The translations under genes and the position numbers were made by a program. From assembly GCA_949287505.1 (NCBI GenBank), contig CASEGX010000090.1:1-36076 (forward strand): DNA of 36,076 nt, given 5' to 3'. The notes under the pieces were generated by a model that was not told where the DNA came from, did no database searches, and was given only the letters and a program-made list of their open reading frames with translations. Source of the DNA: an uncultured Spirochaetales bacterium (lineage in GTDB: Bacteria > Spirochaetota > Spirochaetia > Sphaerochaetales > Sphaerochaetaceae). Shown here one piece after another: positions 24,018 through 32,357 of this stretch; position 1 is the first letter of the stretch; every line of letters begins with the position of its first letter.

Positions 24018-25040
24018 ATGAAGGCTAAAAGGATAACGATACAGGATATAGCACAGAAAACAGGATACTCGAAGACTGCCGTGTCGTTTGCATTCAATTC
24101 GCCTTCGAGAATTTCAAAAGAGGCTGTGGAGAAAATCCTGAGAGCTGCGAAGGAACTCGATTACATCCCGGACCCCATGGCCAGGAATTTCTCACTGGGA
24201 AAGCACATGGCACTCGGGTTCCTGCTTCCACAGCGAGTCGAGGCATCTCTCAGGAATCCATATATCCAGTCAGTGGTATATGGCATTGCGGGAATCTGTC
24301 AGGAACATGGATACATGCTAACGATAATTCCTCCCCTCCACTCCTCGGTAACAGAGGCTGCAAAGAATGCGACAGTCGATGGCCTCATAACCCTCGGCTT
24401 TGCAATCGACAAGAGCATCAAGGGGATCCTCAGGAAACGGCATCTGCCTATTGTCTCCATAGATGGATCGGGAGATGAGGACATACATACCGTATCAATA
24501 GATGATGAGGCGGCTGCGGAGCTTCAGCTGACGAGGGTACTTGAGAAGGGACACCGGCGTATTGCCATGATTTCCCTTCCCGATGATGCCTATTCAAAAA
24601 CAGAAAAATCCAGCAGCACGGTAGTGGGAAAGAGAAAACGCGGCTATGTGAAAGCCCTCGAAAAGTACTCGATGACTTTCTCAGACCTCATCACCGACTC
24701 ATCTGCGACAACCGCGGAAGAAGGTGCGGCAGCGGCAGAGAGAATACTGGAAAAATCCTCACCTACCTGCTTTGTCACGATGTCAGATGCTGCGGCATTC
24801 GGTGTTCTGGAGGTTGTTGAGAGACGGAATGAAGATATTTCCGTTGTAGGGTTTGATGGACTGGAAGACGGAATCTATCCCACGAGGCTGACGACAATCT
24901 ATCAGAGCGGGCGCGAGAAAGGTGTGAAAAGCGCGGAAATCCTTTTCAGGCTCATCGATGGCGATGAGGGGACACCGCTCAGGACAATCATCCCTTATGC
25001 ATTCAGGGAAGGAACAACCCTTAAGGAGATAAGACTATGA
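24018..25040 (+). CDS. LacI-family transcriptional regulator
   Basis: 340 residues. N-terminal helix-turn-helix and hinge: ITIQDIAQKTGYSKTAVSFAFNSPSRISKEAVEKI (residues 5-39), with AKELDYIPDPMARN as the hinge start. The ligand domain of periplasmic-binding-protein type covers 60-335 (ISVVGFDGLED near residue 275). It is transcribed with the sugar importer and overlaps malQ by ATGA (25037-25040), so it is the local repressor or activator, sensing an imported sugar. The CGGTTA-type palindromes upstream of the operon are the candidate operators. Ligand is not predictable from sequence alone. Confidence 0.9.
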   Translation: MKAKRITIQDIAQKTGYSKTAVSFAFNSPSRISKEAVEKILRAAKELDYIPDPMARNFSLGKHMALGFLLPQRVEASLRNPYIQSVVYGIAGICQEHGYMLTIIPPLHSSVTEAAKNATVDGLITLGFAIDKSIKGILRKRHLPIVSIDGSGDEDIHTVSIDDEAAAELQLTRVLEKGHRRIAMISLPDDAYSKTEKSSSTVVGKRKRGYVKALEKYSMTFSDLITDSSATTAEEGAAAAERILEKSSPTCFVTMSDAAAFGVLEVVERRNEDISVVGFDGLEDGIYPTRLTTIYQSGREKGVKSAEILFRLIDGDEGTPLRTIIPYAFREGTTLKEIRL

Positions 25041-26590
25041 ACATAGATGGAAAACGATCTTCCGGTATTCTTCTTCATATAACATCATTGCCATCTGAAT
25101 TCGGCATAGGAGACCTCGGGCCGGATGCATATGAGGCTGCAGATGATATCTCATCATCAGGTGCGGTTCTGTGGCAGGTCCTGCCTCTTGGCCCCACAGG
25201 CTACGGGAACAGCCCTTACGCCCAGCGCAGTGCCTTCGCAGGAAACGAGATGCTGCTGTCTCCTGAACTGTTGTACAGAGATGGATACCTCAGGAAAGAA
25301 GACCTGCTCCATCCCGACTTTCCATCATCTAAGGTGGACTTCCAGAGCGTGAATGAATGGAAAATGCCAAGAATGAGAAGAGCGGGATGGAATGCATTCA
25401 AGGGCAAGGAAAGAGAGGCTATCGAGGAATTCAGGAAAAGAGAGAGCTACTGGATCGAGGATTATGCTCTCTTCATGGTTCTCTATGAGAAGTACAATGA
25501 TGCAAGATGGCACACAGTCTGGGATAAAAAAGAAGGCTGGAGGGACAAAGAGACACTGGAAAGGATCCGCCATGACCTGAGAAATGAGATTGATGTCTAC
25601 ATTGCGATGCAATATCTTTTCTCTAAGCAGATGAGCGCTCTTAAAAAACATGCGAACTCGCTTGGCCTGAAGCTTATCGGAGACATCCCTATCTTCGCAG
25701 GAGCTGACAGCGCGGATACATGGTCTCATCTTGAACTTTTCAAGACCGATTCAAAAGGACACTACAGTGCTGTATCAGGTGTGCCACCAGACAATTTCTC
25801 CGCAACAGGCCAGCTGTGGGGAAATCCCGTGTATGACTGGAAGAAGCATGAGGAAACTGATTTCAAATGGTGGAAGGAAAGGATAAAGCGTTGTCTTGAA
25901 ATGACAGACATACTCCGTATAGACCATTTCAGAGGTTTTGATGCCTATTATGAGATAAAAGCATCTGAAAAGACAGCAGAACATGGGGTCTGGAAGAAAG
26001 CTCCGGGAAAGGCCTTCTTCTCGTCGCTCGAGAAAGAGATGGGAAAGATTCCTATCATCGCCGAGGATCTTGGATGGATGACGCAGACAGTCGCAGCACT
26101 GAGAGAACGTTTCAATTTCCCGGGAATGAAGATTGCCCAGTTCGGGTTCTCCTGGAATGAAGACGGAACACTCAACACCTACGATGACTTCCTGCCTCAT
26201 AACTACAGCCGTTCATTCGTCGCATACACAGGCACTCATGACAACGATACTGTACGCGGATGGTATGAAAAGCTTACAGAGGCTGAGAGGCATAACATAC
26301 GGGAATACCTTGCATCGCCTGATGAGGATATCGTATGGGCACTGATCCGCAGTGTCATGATGTCGAATGCAGACACTGCCATAATCCCGATGCAGGATAT
26401 TCTTGAGAAAGGAAGCGATGCAAGAATGAACTATCCGTCCACTTGCAACAATGAAAACTGGACATGGAGAATGGAAAGCGGCAGCTTCAATGAATACAGG
26501 ATAAGCCGTTTCGCATTCCTATCAAGAATATCGGGTAGAAACGGCCTAACTGCTGAGGAAGCTGCAGAGAAACGGAGAGCGAGGAAATAA
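25037..26590 (+). CDS. malQ: 4-alpha-glucanotransferase (amylomaltase)
   Basis: GH77 enzyme that disproportionates malto-oligosaccharides in the cytoplasm; 517 residues, typical of the short amylomaltase form. Seen: GILLHITSLPSEFGIGDLG at the N-terminus, GPTGYGNSPYAQRSAFAGN, GDIPIFAGADSADTW, PPDNFSATGQLWGNPVYDW, nucleophile Asp296 in LRIDHFRGF, acid/base Glu343 in IIAEDLG and the third carboxylate Asp402 in GTHDNDTVRGW. All three catalytic residues are intact. Translation is coupled to the LacI gene. A strong terminator follows and closes the sugar operon. It implies that the importer carries maltodextrins. Confidence 0.95.
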   Translation: MNIDGKRSSGILLHITSLPSEFGIGDLGPDAYEAADDISSSGAVLWQVLPLGPTGYGNSPYAQRSAFAGNEMLLSPELLYRDGYLRKEDLLHPDFPSSKVDFQSVNEWKMPRMRRAGWNAFKGKEREAIEEFRKRESYWIEDYALFMVLYEKYNDARWHTVWDKKEGWRDKETLERIRHDLRNEIDVYIAMQYLFSKQMSALKKHANSLGLKLIGDIPIFAGADSADTWSHLELFKTDSKGHYSAVSGVPPDNFSATGQLWGNPVYDWKKHEETDFKWWKERIKRCLEMTDILRIDHFRGFDAYYEIKASEKTAEHGVWKKAPGKAFFSSLEKEMGKIPIIAEDLGWMTQTVAALRERFNFPGMKIAQFGFSWNEDGTLNTYDDFLPHNYSRSFVAYTGTHDNDTVRGWYEKLTEAERHNIREYLASPDEDIVWALIRSVMMSNADTAIIPMQDILEKGSDARMNYPSTCNNENWTWRMESGSFNEYRISRFAFLSRISGRNGLTAEEAAEKRRARK

Positions 26591-26609
26591 TACCCTGAGC
26601 TTCAAGAAC

Positions 26610-26646
26610 AACCCTTCAAGCTGTCCAATAGCGTGAAGGGTTTTTT
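26610..26646 (+). terminator. intrinsic terminator of the sugar operon
   Basis: Nine-base perfect stem AACCCTTCA (26610-26618) / TGAAGGGTT (26634-26642) with a 15-base loop, followed by TTTT (26643-26646). The second arm already ends in TT, giving a run of six T. Confidence 0.85.
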
Positions 26647-26689
26647 AATGAAATCACAATGCGATTTCGTCAATACCCTGCCGGTTTTT

Positions 26690-26719
26690 TTGCCGATTTC
26701 ATGTGCTGAAGCGTATATA
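26690..26719 (+). promoter_or_regulatory. putative promoter of the lipoprotein gene
   Basis: TTGCCG (26690-26695), 18-base spacer, TATATA (26714-26719). Predicted start near 26726, leaving a short leader with AAAGGAG before ATG 26735. A 6-base inverted repeat GAAATC...GATTTC (26650-26668) lies just upstream. Confidence 0.5.
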
Positions 26720-26734
26720 TGGCAAAGGAGCACT

Positions 26735-28033
26735 ATGAAAAGAAGAATAATCACAACAACGGCACTGATGGTATTGCTATCCCTTCTCTCGGCATGTCTT
26801 CCATGGCAGATCGGAGAGAACGAAGGGACAGAACTCTCTGCATCAGATATGAACATCGTTCTCTCGCTTTTCGAGGATCTGACAGATGAGTCATTCATTG
26901 ACTATCTTGCTTCAGCGTCAGATTTCCACATAACCGGGTCGGATGTGAAAGCCTCTGCAGCATTAGAGGACTACGGAGCATCAGATGCAACAGGAATGCT
27001 GGAAATCTCCTTTTCAGGGACAAGGACAGACAGCAGTATCATATGCGATGAATATGTGATGGATGGGACGGTTGCGATTGATGGAGAGACAATCATAATA
27101 GAGGGCGCAGAAGGAAAGGCAGATGGTATTGTCTTCTCACTTTTCCCCTCACCCCTGCTTTCGTCCACTGCAAGACTCCGCTATCCGACGGATGGGAAAA
27201 TACAGCTTGACGGAAAAGAAGGAATGTTCGTAATGATTTTCCCGGAGAATTCTCCGTTCGAGGAAGCACTAAGTGCAGATGAGCAGGAAAGCATACGGAC
27301 TCTTGTTTACAAGGCCTTCTCTGTGTTTCCAGTCATGAAGGAAGGAATGGAGACAAAGGCGTTTTCCGGAGGAACTGCAACGCTTGAAGCTTCAAGTGAA
27401 GATGAATGGAGTATGAATATCTGGGGAGAAGCTGACGGAGTCGTAATCGCAATTGAAATATCATCAGGAAGCGACAGCGCTGCTATCATCTACGGAGACA
27501 GAAACATAAGCATGGATAAAAGCAGCATCCTGAAAGGCCTCATGATTCCCCAGTTTGAAAATGACGCGGACGAGACGCTGATGCGGACTTATCTCGACAA
27601 GATGAGGGAAAGCAATCTTGTCTTTGCGCTCAGAGGCTTAATCAACGGAAGCTCAAGCGGTGTTATTGAATTGAAGGATATCGCCTTGCAGGTGGATGGA
27701 TTCACAGCTTATCTTGCACTCGACAGATACGGATTGAAAAATGATATGAGAGTATCAGGGAATCTCATACTGATGCTCAGCGGGAAGATGAATGACGGCA
27801 GAATCGAAGCGGAAGCATATAAAGCCAGTTCAGCCTCTCTGACATTCACAGGCCTTGAGGATGATATGACAATCTCATTGGAAGACATCGAAGGAAAGCT
27901 GGAGGGAGAGAATCCCGTTTTCATTCTTGAAAATGCGGATGGAACTTATGAGGCCTCATATTCCGGGAACCTCATACTGGGATTCCCGGAAAGCGGAATG
28001 GCAAGATGCGAGGACCTGACTATTCAGTTCTGA
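26735..28033 (+). CDS. lipoprotein of unknown function
   Basis: 432 residues from ATG 26735, which has an AAAGGAG site; a longer reading from 26633 starts inside the preceding terminator and is rejected. Signal peptide MKRRIITTTALMVLLSLLSAC ends in the lipobox LSAC with Cys21, so it is lipid-anchored. The rest is acidic, mostly beta-rich and has no membrane helix. Repeated short motifs of the form G-x-I/L-x-G-x (MDGTVAIDGETI, YPTDGKIQLDGK, YSGNLILGFPESG, VSGNLILMLSG) suggest an elongated beta structure. No domain was recognised. It is a single-gene unit and its last 10 bases overlap the convergent transporter gene. Confidence 0.7.
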   Translation: MKRRIITTTALMVLLSLLSACLPWQIGENEGTELSASDMNIVLSLFEDLTDESFIDYLASASDFHITGSDVKASAALEDYGASDATGMLEISFSGTRTDSSIICDEYVMDGTVAIDGETIIIEGAEGKADGIVFSLFPSPLLSSTARLRYPTDGKIQLDGKEGMFVMIFPENSPFEEALSADEQESIRTLVYKAFSVFPVMKEGMETKAFSGGTATLEASSEDEWSMNIWGEADGVVIAIEISSGSDSAAIIYGDRNISMDKSSILKGLMIPQFENDADETLMRTYLDKMRESNLVFALRGLINGSSSGVIELKDIALQVDGFTAYLALDRYGLKNDMRVSGNLILMLSGKMNDGRIEAEAYKASSASLTFTGLEDDMTISLEDIEGKLEGENPVFILENADGTYEASYSGNLILGFPESGMARCEDLTIQF

Positions 28034-29193
28034 GAACGCCTACTTGTAACAAGCTTCAAGATCATCAGGATTACCATAGCGACAAGTGCTACGGATATCG
28101 TGGCAATACCACCCTCAATGCCGGTATTCTCGGCAACTGCGCCGACAATTGCCGGCATCAATATGGCGCCGATTGTCGCAGTCCCTATACACAATCCTGT
28201 AGCAACTGTGGAGCTTGTATACTTTTCGTCCATCGTGGAAAGCGTTGTCGGGTAGATTCCGCTCATTGATACACCCACAAGGAATACAGCAGCTGCTGTC
28301 AGCACAGAATTCGTGGCTGTAATCATGAGTATGAAGAAGCTTGTCATCAGAATGCCGAGGATGAGAATCAGGACATTCTTGTTCATTCTGGTAGAGACGA
28401 CAGCACAAAGGAGACGGCCTATGAGAATCATGATCCACATGCATGACTGCATCGCGGTGGAAACTGAATCCGGGAAGATACCGGCATCCTGGAAATATGT
28501 GACAAGCCAGCCCATTAAAGATGCTTCCCCGCAGAGGTAGAAGAACATGATGGCCGTGTTGAGCCAGAAACGATAGGAACGCGGGATGGTTCCCTCTCCC
28601 TTTTCTTTCTTAACCCTCTCAGAGGAAAGGCCTCTGATTATCAGCAGGACAAGCGTAAGGAGCATCAATGCGGCGATGATCCAGGGAGCAAAGCGCCAGG
28701 TTGAAGGAATTACGGCAATGGCAATGAATGGAGAGAGGAAAGCGCCGACGGCGAATGATGCATGGAGGAGATTCAGCCCCGCAGCTTTATTTGCGCAGCT
28801 TTCCCCAACAACGACGTTTGTTATATTGCTCATCGTTCCGCGCCCGATGCCTGTAAGGGCAAATGCCAGGAAGAGAAGAATTGGATTTCCTGTAACAGTC
28901 ATCAGTAAAAGTCCAAGAACTATCCCCATGCCCAGAATGAATGTACTTTTTTTCCTTCCTATCAGATACGGGATGAATCCAGATGCAATGACAGCGGCAA
29001 GATTTCCTATCTGATGGGCAGAAAGAAGCACACCGCGATATGCATAATCCAGATTATATGCATCTCCCATTTCCGGGAGAATCGCCCCAAGAAGCGTACT
29101 CATCGCCCCTGATGCAAAGAATGCGAAATAAATACGATACAAGAGGCTCCTTCTGTTTTCAGGAACACCAAGAAAATTTCCAAGAGAGAACAT
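28024..29193 (-). CDS. major facilitator superfamily transporter
   Basis: 389 residues from ATG 29193, chosen because GGAGGAAAG lies directly before it; an upstream ATG at 29226 would overlap the flavodoxin gene. Twelve hydrophobic helices. The loop between helices 2 and 3 is GFIPYLIGRKKST, a variant of the MFS signature, and GIGRGTMSNITNVVVGE is similar to the FucP/sugar-porter branch. A small acidic or sugar solute is possible, but the substrate is not identifiable. Transcribed behind the flavodoxin gene with 11 bases between them. Confidence 0.85.
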   Translation of the reverse strand: MFSLGNFLGVPENRRSLLYRIYFAFFASGAMSTLLGAILPEMGDAYNLDYAYRGVLLSAHQIGNLAAVIASGFIPYLIGRKKSTFILGMGIVLGLLLMTVTGNPILLFLAFALTGIGRGTMSNITNVVVGESCANKAAGLNLLHASFAVGAFLSPFIAIAVIPSTWRFAPWIIAALMLLTLVLLIIRGLSSERVKKEKGEGTIPRSYRFWLNTAIMFFYLCGEASLMGWLVTYFQDAGIFPDSVSTAMQSCMWIMILIGRLLCAVVSTRMNKNVLILILGILMTSFFILMITATNSVLTAAAVFLVGVSMSGIYPTTLSTMDEKYTSSTVATGLCIGTATIGAILMPAIVGAVAENTGIEGGIATISVALVAMVILMILKLVTSRRSQN

Positions 29194-29204
29194 CTTTCCT
29201 CCGA

Positions 29205-29738
29205 TCAAATGAGGCTGAACCCGCATTCTTCAAGATATTTCCTGATGGTTTTCTCCGCTTCAGGGAAATTCTCCTGCACTGTTGTTCCTCTCAGTGCAAG
29301 CCCTTTCATAACAGATGCCCCCGGATAAGCCTGGATGAGCATCCTGTCAGTCATTCCAATCCCGCTTTCTTCATGAGTGCATACAGGATATATTCTCATT
29401 CCCTTCGTCTCGATTGCATCGAGGAGGGAATAAACGGCCATTGGAAGATCACCCCACCAGTTCGGATAGACAAGTATGATTGAGTTTATTTCTGCCGTGT
29501 CAGGAAGCGGAAAGCGGAGAGGAGGTCTGGAGTTCTCATCGCGTTCCTTCTTTGCAATCCTGCTGCACTCCGCATAATCATCAGGATAGCCATTCACTGT
29601 ACAGATCTCATACTCCGGGATCCCGAGCATTGAGGAAATGGCAGATGCGATTATCCTTGCATTTCCCTTCTCAATAGTCCCGACTTTATAGTTTTCTCCG
29701 CTGTGAGAGAAAAAAGCCACCAATGTACCTCTGTTCAT
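29205..29738 (-). CDS. flavodoxin-like protein
   Basis: 177 residues, the size of a long-chain flavodoxin. N-terminal TLVAFFSHSGENYKVG is the FMN phosphate-binding loop, and ILVYPNWWGDLPMAVYSLLD provides the typical aromatic FMN-stacking region. The family (including domains fused to lipoproteins or hydrolases) carries electrons or reduces quinones. GGGGAGGTG precedes ATG 29738. It is the first gene of a two-gene unit with the MFS transporter. Electron partner unknown. Confidence 0.82.
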   Translation of the reverse strand: MNRGTLVAFFSHSGENYKVGTIEKGNARIIASAISSMLGIPEYEICTVNGYPDDYAECSRIAKKERDENSRPPLRFPLPDTAEINSIILVYPNWWGDLPMAVYSLLDAIETKGMRIYPVCTHEESGIGMTDRMLIQAYPGASVMKGLALRGTTVQENFPEAEKTIRKYLEECGFSLI

Positions 29739-29794
29739 GTAACACCTCCCCTCTATAATGGCAGTCTCAGGAATAAGTTGAAAGTACTGGAATG

Positions 29795-29828
29795 AAAAAA
29801 CGTACAGCTCCTGCGAAGAAACTGTACG
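29795..29828 (-). terminator. intrinsic terminator of the amino-acid ABC operon
   Basis: Minus strand: stem CGTACAG / CTGTACG (29828-29822 and 29807-29801) with a 14-base loop and six T (29800-29795). It lies 9 bases after the binding-protein stop and before the flavodoxin promoter region. Confidence 0.85.
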
Positions 29829-29836
29829 CCACTTTG

Positions 29837-30643
29837 TCAGTCAAGAGATGAGATATCACTGCCAAAATACTTCCCAGAAAGCCTTGAAAGCTCTCCAGAC
29901 GCGCGCATTGCGTCAATTGCCTCATTGATTGCGGCAAGAAGCGTGGCACTGTCCTCTCCCTTTCTGACCGGTATCGATACCTCCGAGGCTGTATCTGTCA
30001 GCGCTGCAATCCTGATCGGAGCATCCGGATGCTGCTTCATATAGTCATAATATGTGACTTCTGCATTGAGCGTGGCATCCACGCGTCCTGAACGCAGAAG
30101 CTCAATCGTCTGCGCTAAATCATCGACACCGGTTGCTGTCGCACCATAGCTTTCGGCAAGGGTAGCATATGTGGAAGCAAGGGTATTGGCTGTATTCTTC
30201 CCATCAAGATCCTCGAAAGAGGATATATCAGTATTATCATCACGGACGATGATTGCCGTGCGGATATACGCATATGGCTCCGAAAAATCATATGTCTCTG
30301 CACGCTCAGGCGTTACTTCAACGCCATTTGCGACAATGTCATAACGATCAGCATTGAGGCCGGCGAAAAGGCCATCCCACTCACCCTCGACAAACTCCGC
30401 TTCCACACCCAGGTACGAAGCAATTCCTCTGGCGACTTCAATGTCGTATCCGACAAGTTCATCGTTCTCATCATGGAATGTCCAAGGCGCCCATGTTCCT
30501 TCGGTTGCAACGATGATACTCCCCCTTTCCTTGATACGCTCGAGAAGATCACCATCTGCTTCACTCTCTTTCTCCGTTTTCTGGCACGATACTGCTGCAA
30601 GGCAAAGAAGGACCGACAGCAGAACAAATATATATTTTCTCAT
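29837..30643 (-). CDS. amino-acid ABC transporter binding lipoprotein (family 3)
   Basis: 268 residues. Signal peptide MRKYIFVLLSVLLCLAAVSC ends in a lipobox with Cys20. Family 3 features: ERIKERGSIIVATEGTWAPWTFHD, GYDIEVARGIASYLGVEAEFVEGEWDGLFAGL, DIVANGVEVTPERAETYDFSEPYA, and GKNTANTLASTYATLAESYGA. Polar amino acids such as cystine, glutamine or arginine are typical ligands; the exact one cannot be read. It is the last gene of a permease-ATPase-binding protein operon and overlaps the ATPase gene by ATGA (30640-30643). Confidence 0.9.
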   Translation of the reverse strand: MRKYIFVLLSVLLCLAAVSCQKTEKESEADGDLLERIKERGSIIVATEGTWAPWTFHDENDELVGYDIEVARGIASYLGVEAEFVEGEWDGLFAGLNADRYDIVANGVEVTPERAETYDFSEPYAYIRTAIIVRDDNTDISSFEDLDGKNTANTLASTYATLAESYGATATGVDDLAQTIELLRSGRVDATLNAEVTYYDYMKQHPDAPIRIAALTDTASEVSIPVRKGEDSATLLAAINEAIDAMRASGELSRLSGKYFGSDISSLD

Positions 30644-31380
30644 CTTATTTCCTCCATATTAAGAAATTCCTTTGTTCGTTCCTTTTTAGGTGAGGAGAAG
30701 AATTCCTCCGTCTTACCGCTTTCAACTATGACGCCATGCTCCATGAAAACCGTATGCTTCGATACATTCCTGGCAAAGTCCATGGCGTGCGTGACGACAA
30801 CCATTGTCATTCCCTCATCTGCAAGCATTCTCATGACGCTGAGAACTTCCTTCGCAAGCTCCGGATCGAGAGCGGATGTGGGTTCATCGAAATACACGAT
30901 CTCCGGGTCTGAGGCAATCGCACGCGCGATGGCAACACGCTGCTGCTGCCCACCTGAGAGCTGCGATGGATAATGATCCGCCCAAGCTGCCATTCCGACC
31001 TTCTCGAGTGTGGCCTCCGCTTTGGCAATTGCTTCCTTCTTTCCCATTTTCCTGACAACGATAAGACCTTCAGTCACATTCTCAAGCGCCGTCTTGTTCC
31101 GGAAGAGATTGAAATTCTGGAAGACAAATCCCGTACGTTTTCTTATCTCTGACTTCTCTTTCCCTGAAAGCTCATTCATGCGGTAGGTCTTCCCGGCAAA
31201 TTCCATGGTTCCTGAATCAGGAGTCTCGAGACAGTTCAGACAGCGCAGGAATGTTGTCTTTCCGGATCCGCTCGGTCCGAGAAGCGCAACGACATCACCC
31301 TTCCCGACTTCAAGGGAAATACCATCAAGCACCTTCATTTCCCCGAATGATTTTCTGACATCACTTACACGGAGAATCAT
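30640..31380 (-). CDS. amino-acid ABC transporter ATP-binding protein (GlnQ type)
   Basis: 246 residues from ATG 31380 (MILRVSDVRKSFG), whose ATGA overlaps the permease stop. Walker A GPSGSGKTT, Q-loop NFNLFRNKTALENV, signature LSGGQQQRVAIARA, Walker B IVYFDEPTSALD and the switch His in VVTHAMDFAR are all intact. It energises the amino-acid importer, in contrast to the sugar importer in this window, which lacks its own ATPase. Confidence 0.95.
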   Translation of the reverse strand: MILRVSDVRKSFGEMKVLDGISLEVGKGDVVALLGPSGSGKTTFLRCLNCLETPDSGTMEFAGKTYRMNELSGKEKSEIRKRTGFVFQNFNLFRNKTALENVTEGLIVVRKMGKKEAIAKAEATLEKVGMAAWADHYPSQLSGGQQQRVAIARAIASDPEIVYFDEPTSALDPELAKEVLSVMRMLADEGMTMVVVTHAMDFARNVSKHTVFMEHGVIVESGKTEEFFSSPKKERTKEFLNMEEIR

Positions 31381-32045
31381 ATTCTGTACCTCCCAAGCTT
31401 TTTCTCGCCCCATCTCTGGACCCTTGTCAGAACCGTGCAGAATATAAGATAGATGATTCCGACCTCAATATACAGCGCAAGCGGCTCATAGGTTCTTGCG
31501 ACAATGCGCTGTGTGGCCATGAACATCTCCGTTACCGTGATGTTCGCAGCAAGAGAAGTATCCTTGACCATGGAGATTATCGAGTTGGCAAGTGTCGGGA
31601 ATGAAATCCTCAGGGCCTGAGGCAGCAGGATCCTCCGCATTATCTGCATGTAGGACATGCCAACACACTCCCCCGCTTCCATCTGCCCATATGGAACAGC
31701 CTCCAGCCCTGCCCTGATTGTCTCAGCACAGTATGCGCCTTCATTTATCGCGAATACGATGATAGCGGCAGGAAATGGGTCTATAAGGATTCCTATATTC
31801 GGAAGGCCATAGAAAACGACGAAGAGCTGGACAAGAAGAGGCGTTCCTCTTATCACCCAGACATAGAAGCGTGCAATATCCTTCAATATGCGGACCTTCG
31901 CATACTGTATCAGAGCAACGGCAATGGCAATGACCATCGCGATGGCAAAAGATATTATCGTAAGCGGTATCGTGACAGTAAGACCCGGAATGAGAATCTT
32001 AAAAAAGGAATCAGCAAGAATTCCGATAATCCTTTCACTCAGCAT
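31377..32045 (-). CDS. amino-acid ABC transporter permease
   Basis: 222 residues from ATG 32045 (MLSERIIGILADSF), with GAGAGG eight bases upstream; an in-frame start at 32135 would add a non-homologous 30-residue tail. Three to five helices of the HisM/GlnP family: ITIPLTIISFAIAMVIAIAVALIQ, VIRGTPLLVQLFVVFYGLP, and the EAA loop GECVGMSYMQIMRRILLPQALRISFP. Only one permease is encoded, so it probably works as a homodimer. First gene of the operon; the promoter lies somewhere in 32046-32180 but is not clear. Confidence 0.92.
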   Translation of the reverse strand: MLSERIIGILADSFFKILIPGLTVTIPLTIISFAIAMVIAIAVALIQYAKVRILKDIARFYVWVIRGTPLLVQLFVVFYGLPNIGILIDPFPAAIIVFAINEGAYCAETIRAGLEAVPYGQMEAGECVGMSYMQIMRRILLPQALRISFPTLANSIISMVKDTSLAANITVTEMFMATQRIVARTYEPLALYIEVGIIYLIFCTVLTRVQRWGEKKLGRYRI

Positions 32046-32135
32046 CCCGTGGCCTCTCAGTTTCAAAGTTTTTCTGCAAGAAAGCTCTCCCTCACAAGGT
32101 AAAGAAAAGATAATACAAAGACGCTGCTTCAGCAA

Positions 32136-32357
32136 ATAGGGAAAGTGACTGGTGTTTCTTTGTTATGGCTCACTAATTCTTCTTTCTAGGCAATTACCAA
32201 CCTTATAATTCTTTTATTTGGAATGAAATATGTTACAAAATTAACAATTACTGAATATTTATGAACGGAATTAACAGATTACTAACACTTTATTCTTTCG
32301 CTTTTATTTACACGGATTTAACACTTGCTTTACGATTTTCACGGAGGAATGCCACAC
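32136..32357 (+). promoter_or_regulatory. AT-rich divergent region with 11-base-period TTAACA repeats upstream of pit
   Basis: TTAACA (32271-32276) and CTAACA (32282-32287) are separated by 11 bases start to start; TTAACA (32318-32323) and TTTACG (32329-32334) repeat the same spacing; TTAACA (32241-32246) is followed by TGAATA at +11. Direct repeats with 11-base period are the layout of PhoB/PhoP binding sites, and TTAACA is the Bacillus-type PhoP word. A weak promoter, TTTACA (32307-32312) and TACGAT (32331-32336) with an 18-base spacer, follows. GGAGG at 32343-32347 fixes the pit start at 32358 rather than 32349. Confidence 0.45.

Noticed and set aside
26633..26734. Longer lipoprotein reading from 26633
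   Set aside because: It begins inside the malQ terminator; the lipobox signal peptide starts exactly at ATG 26735 behind AAAGGAG.
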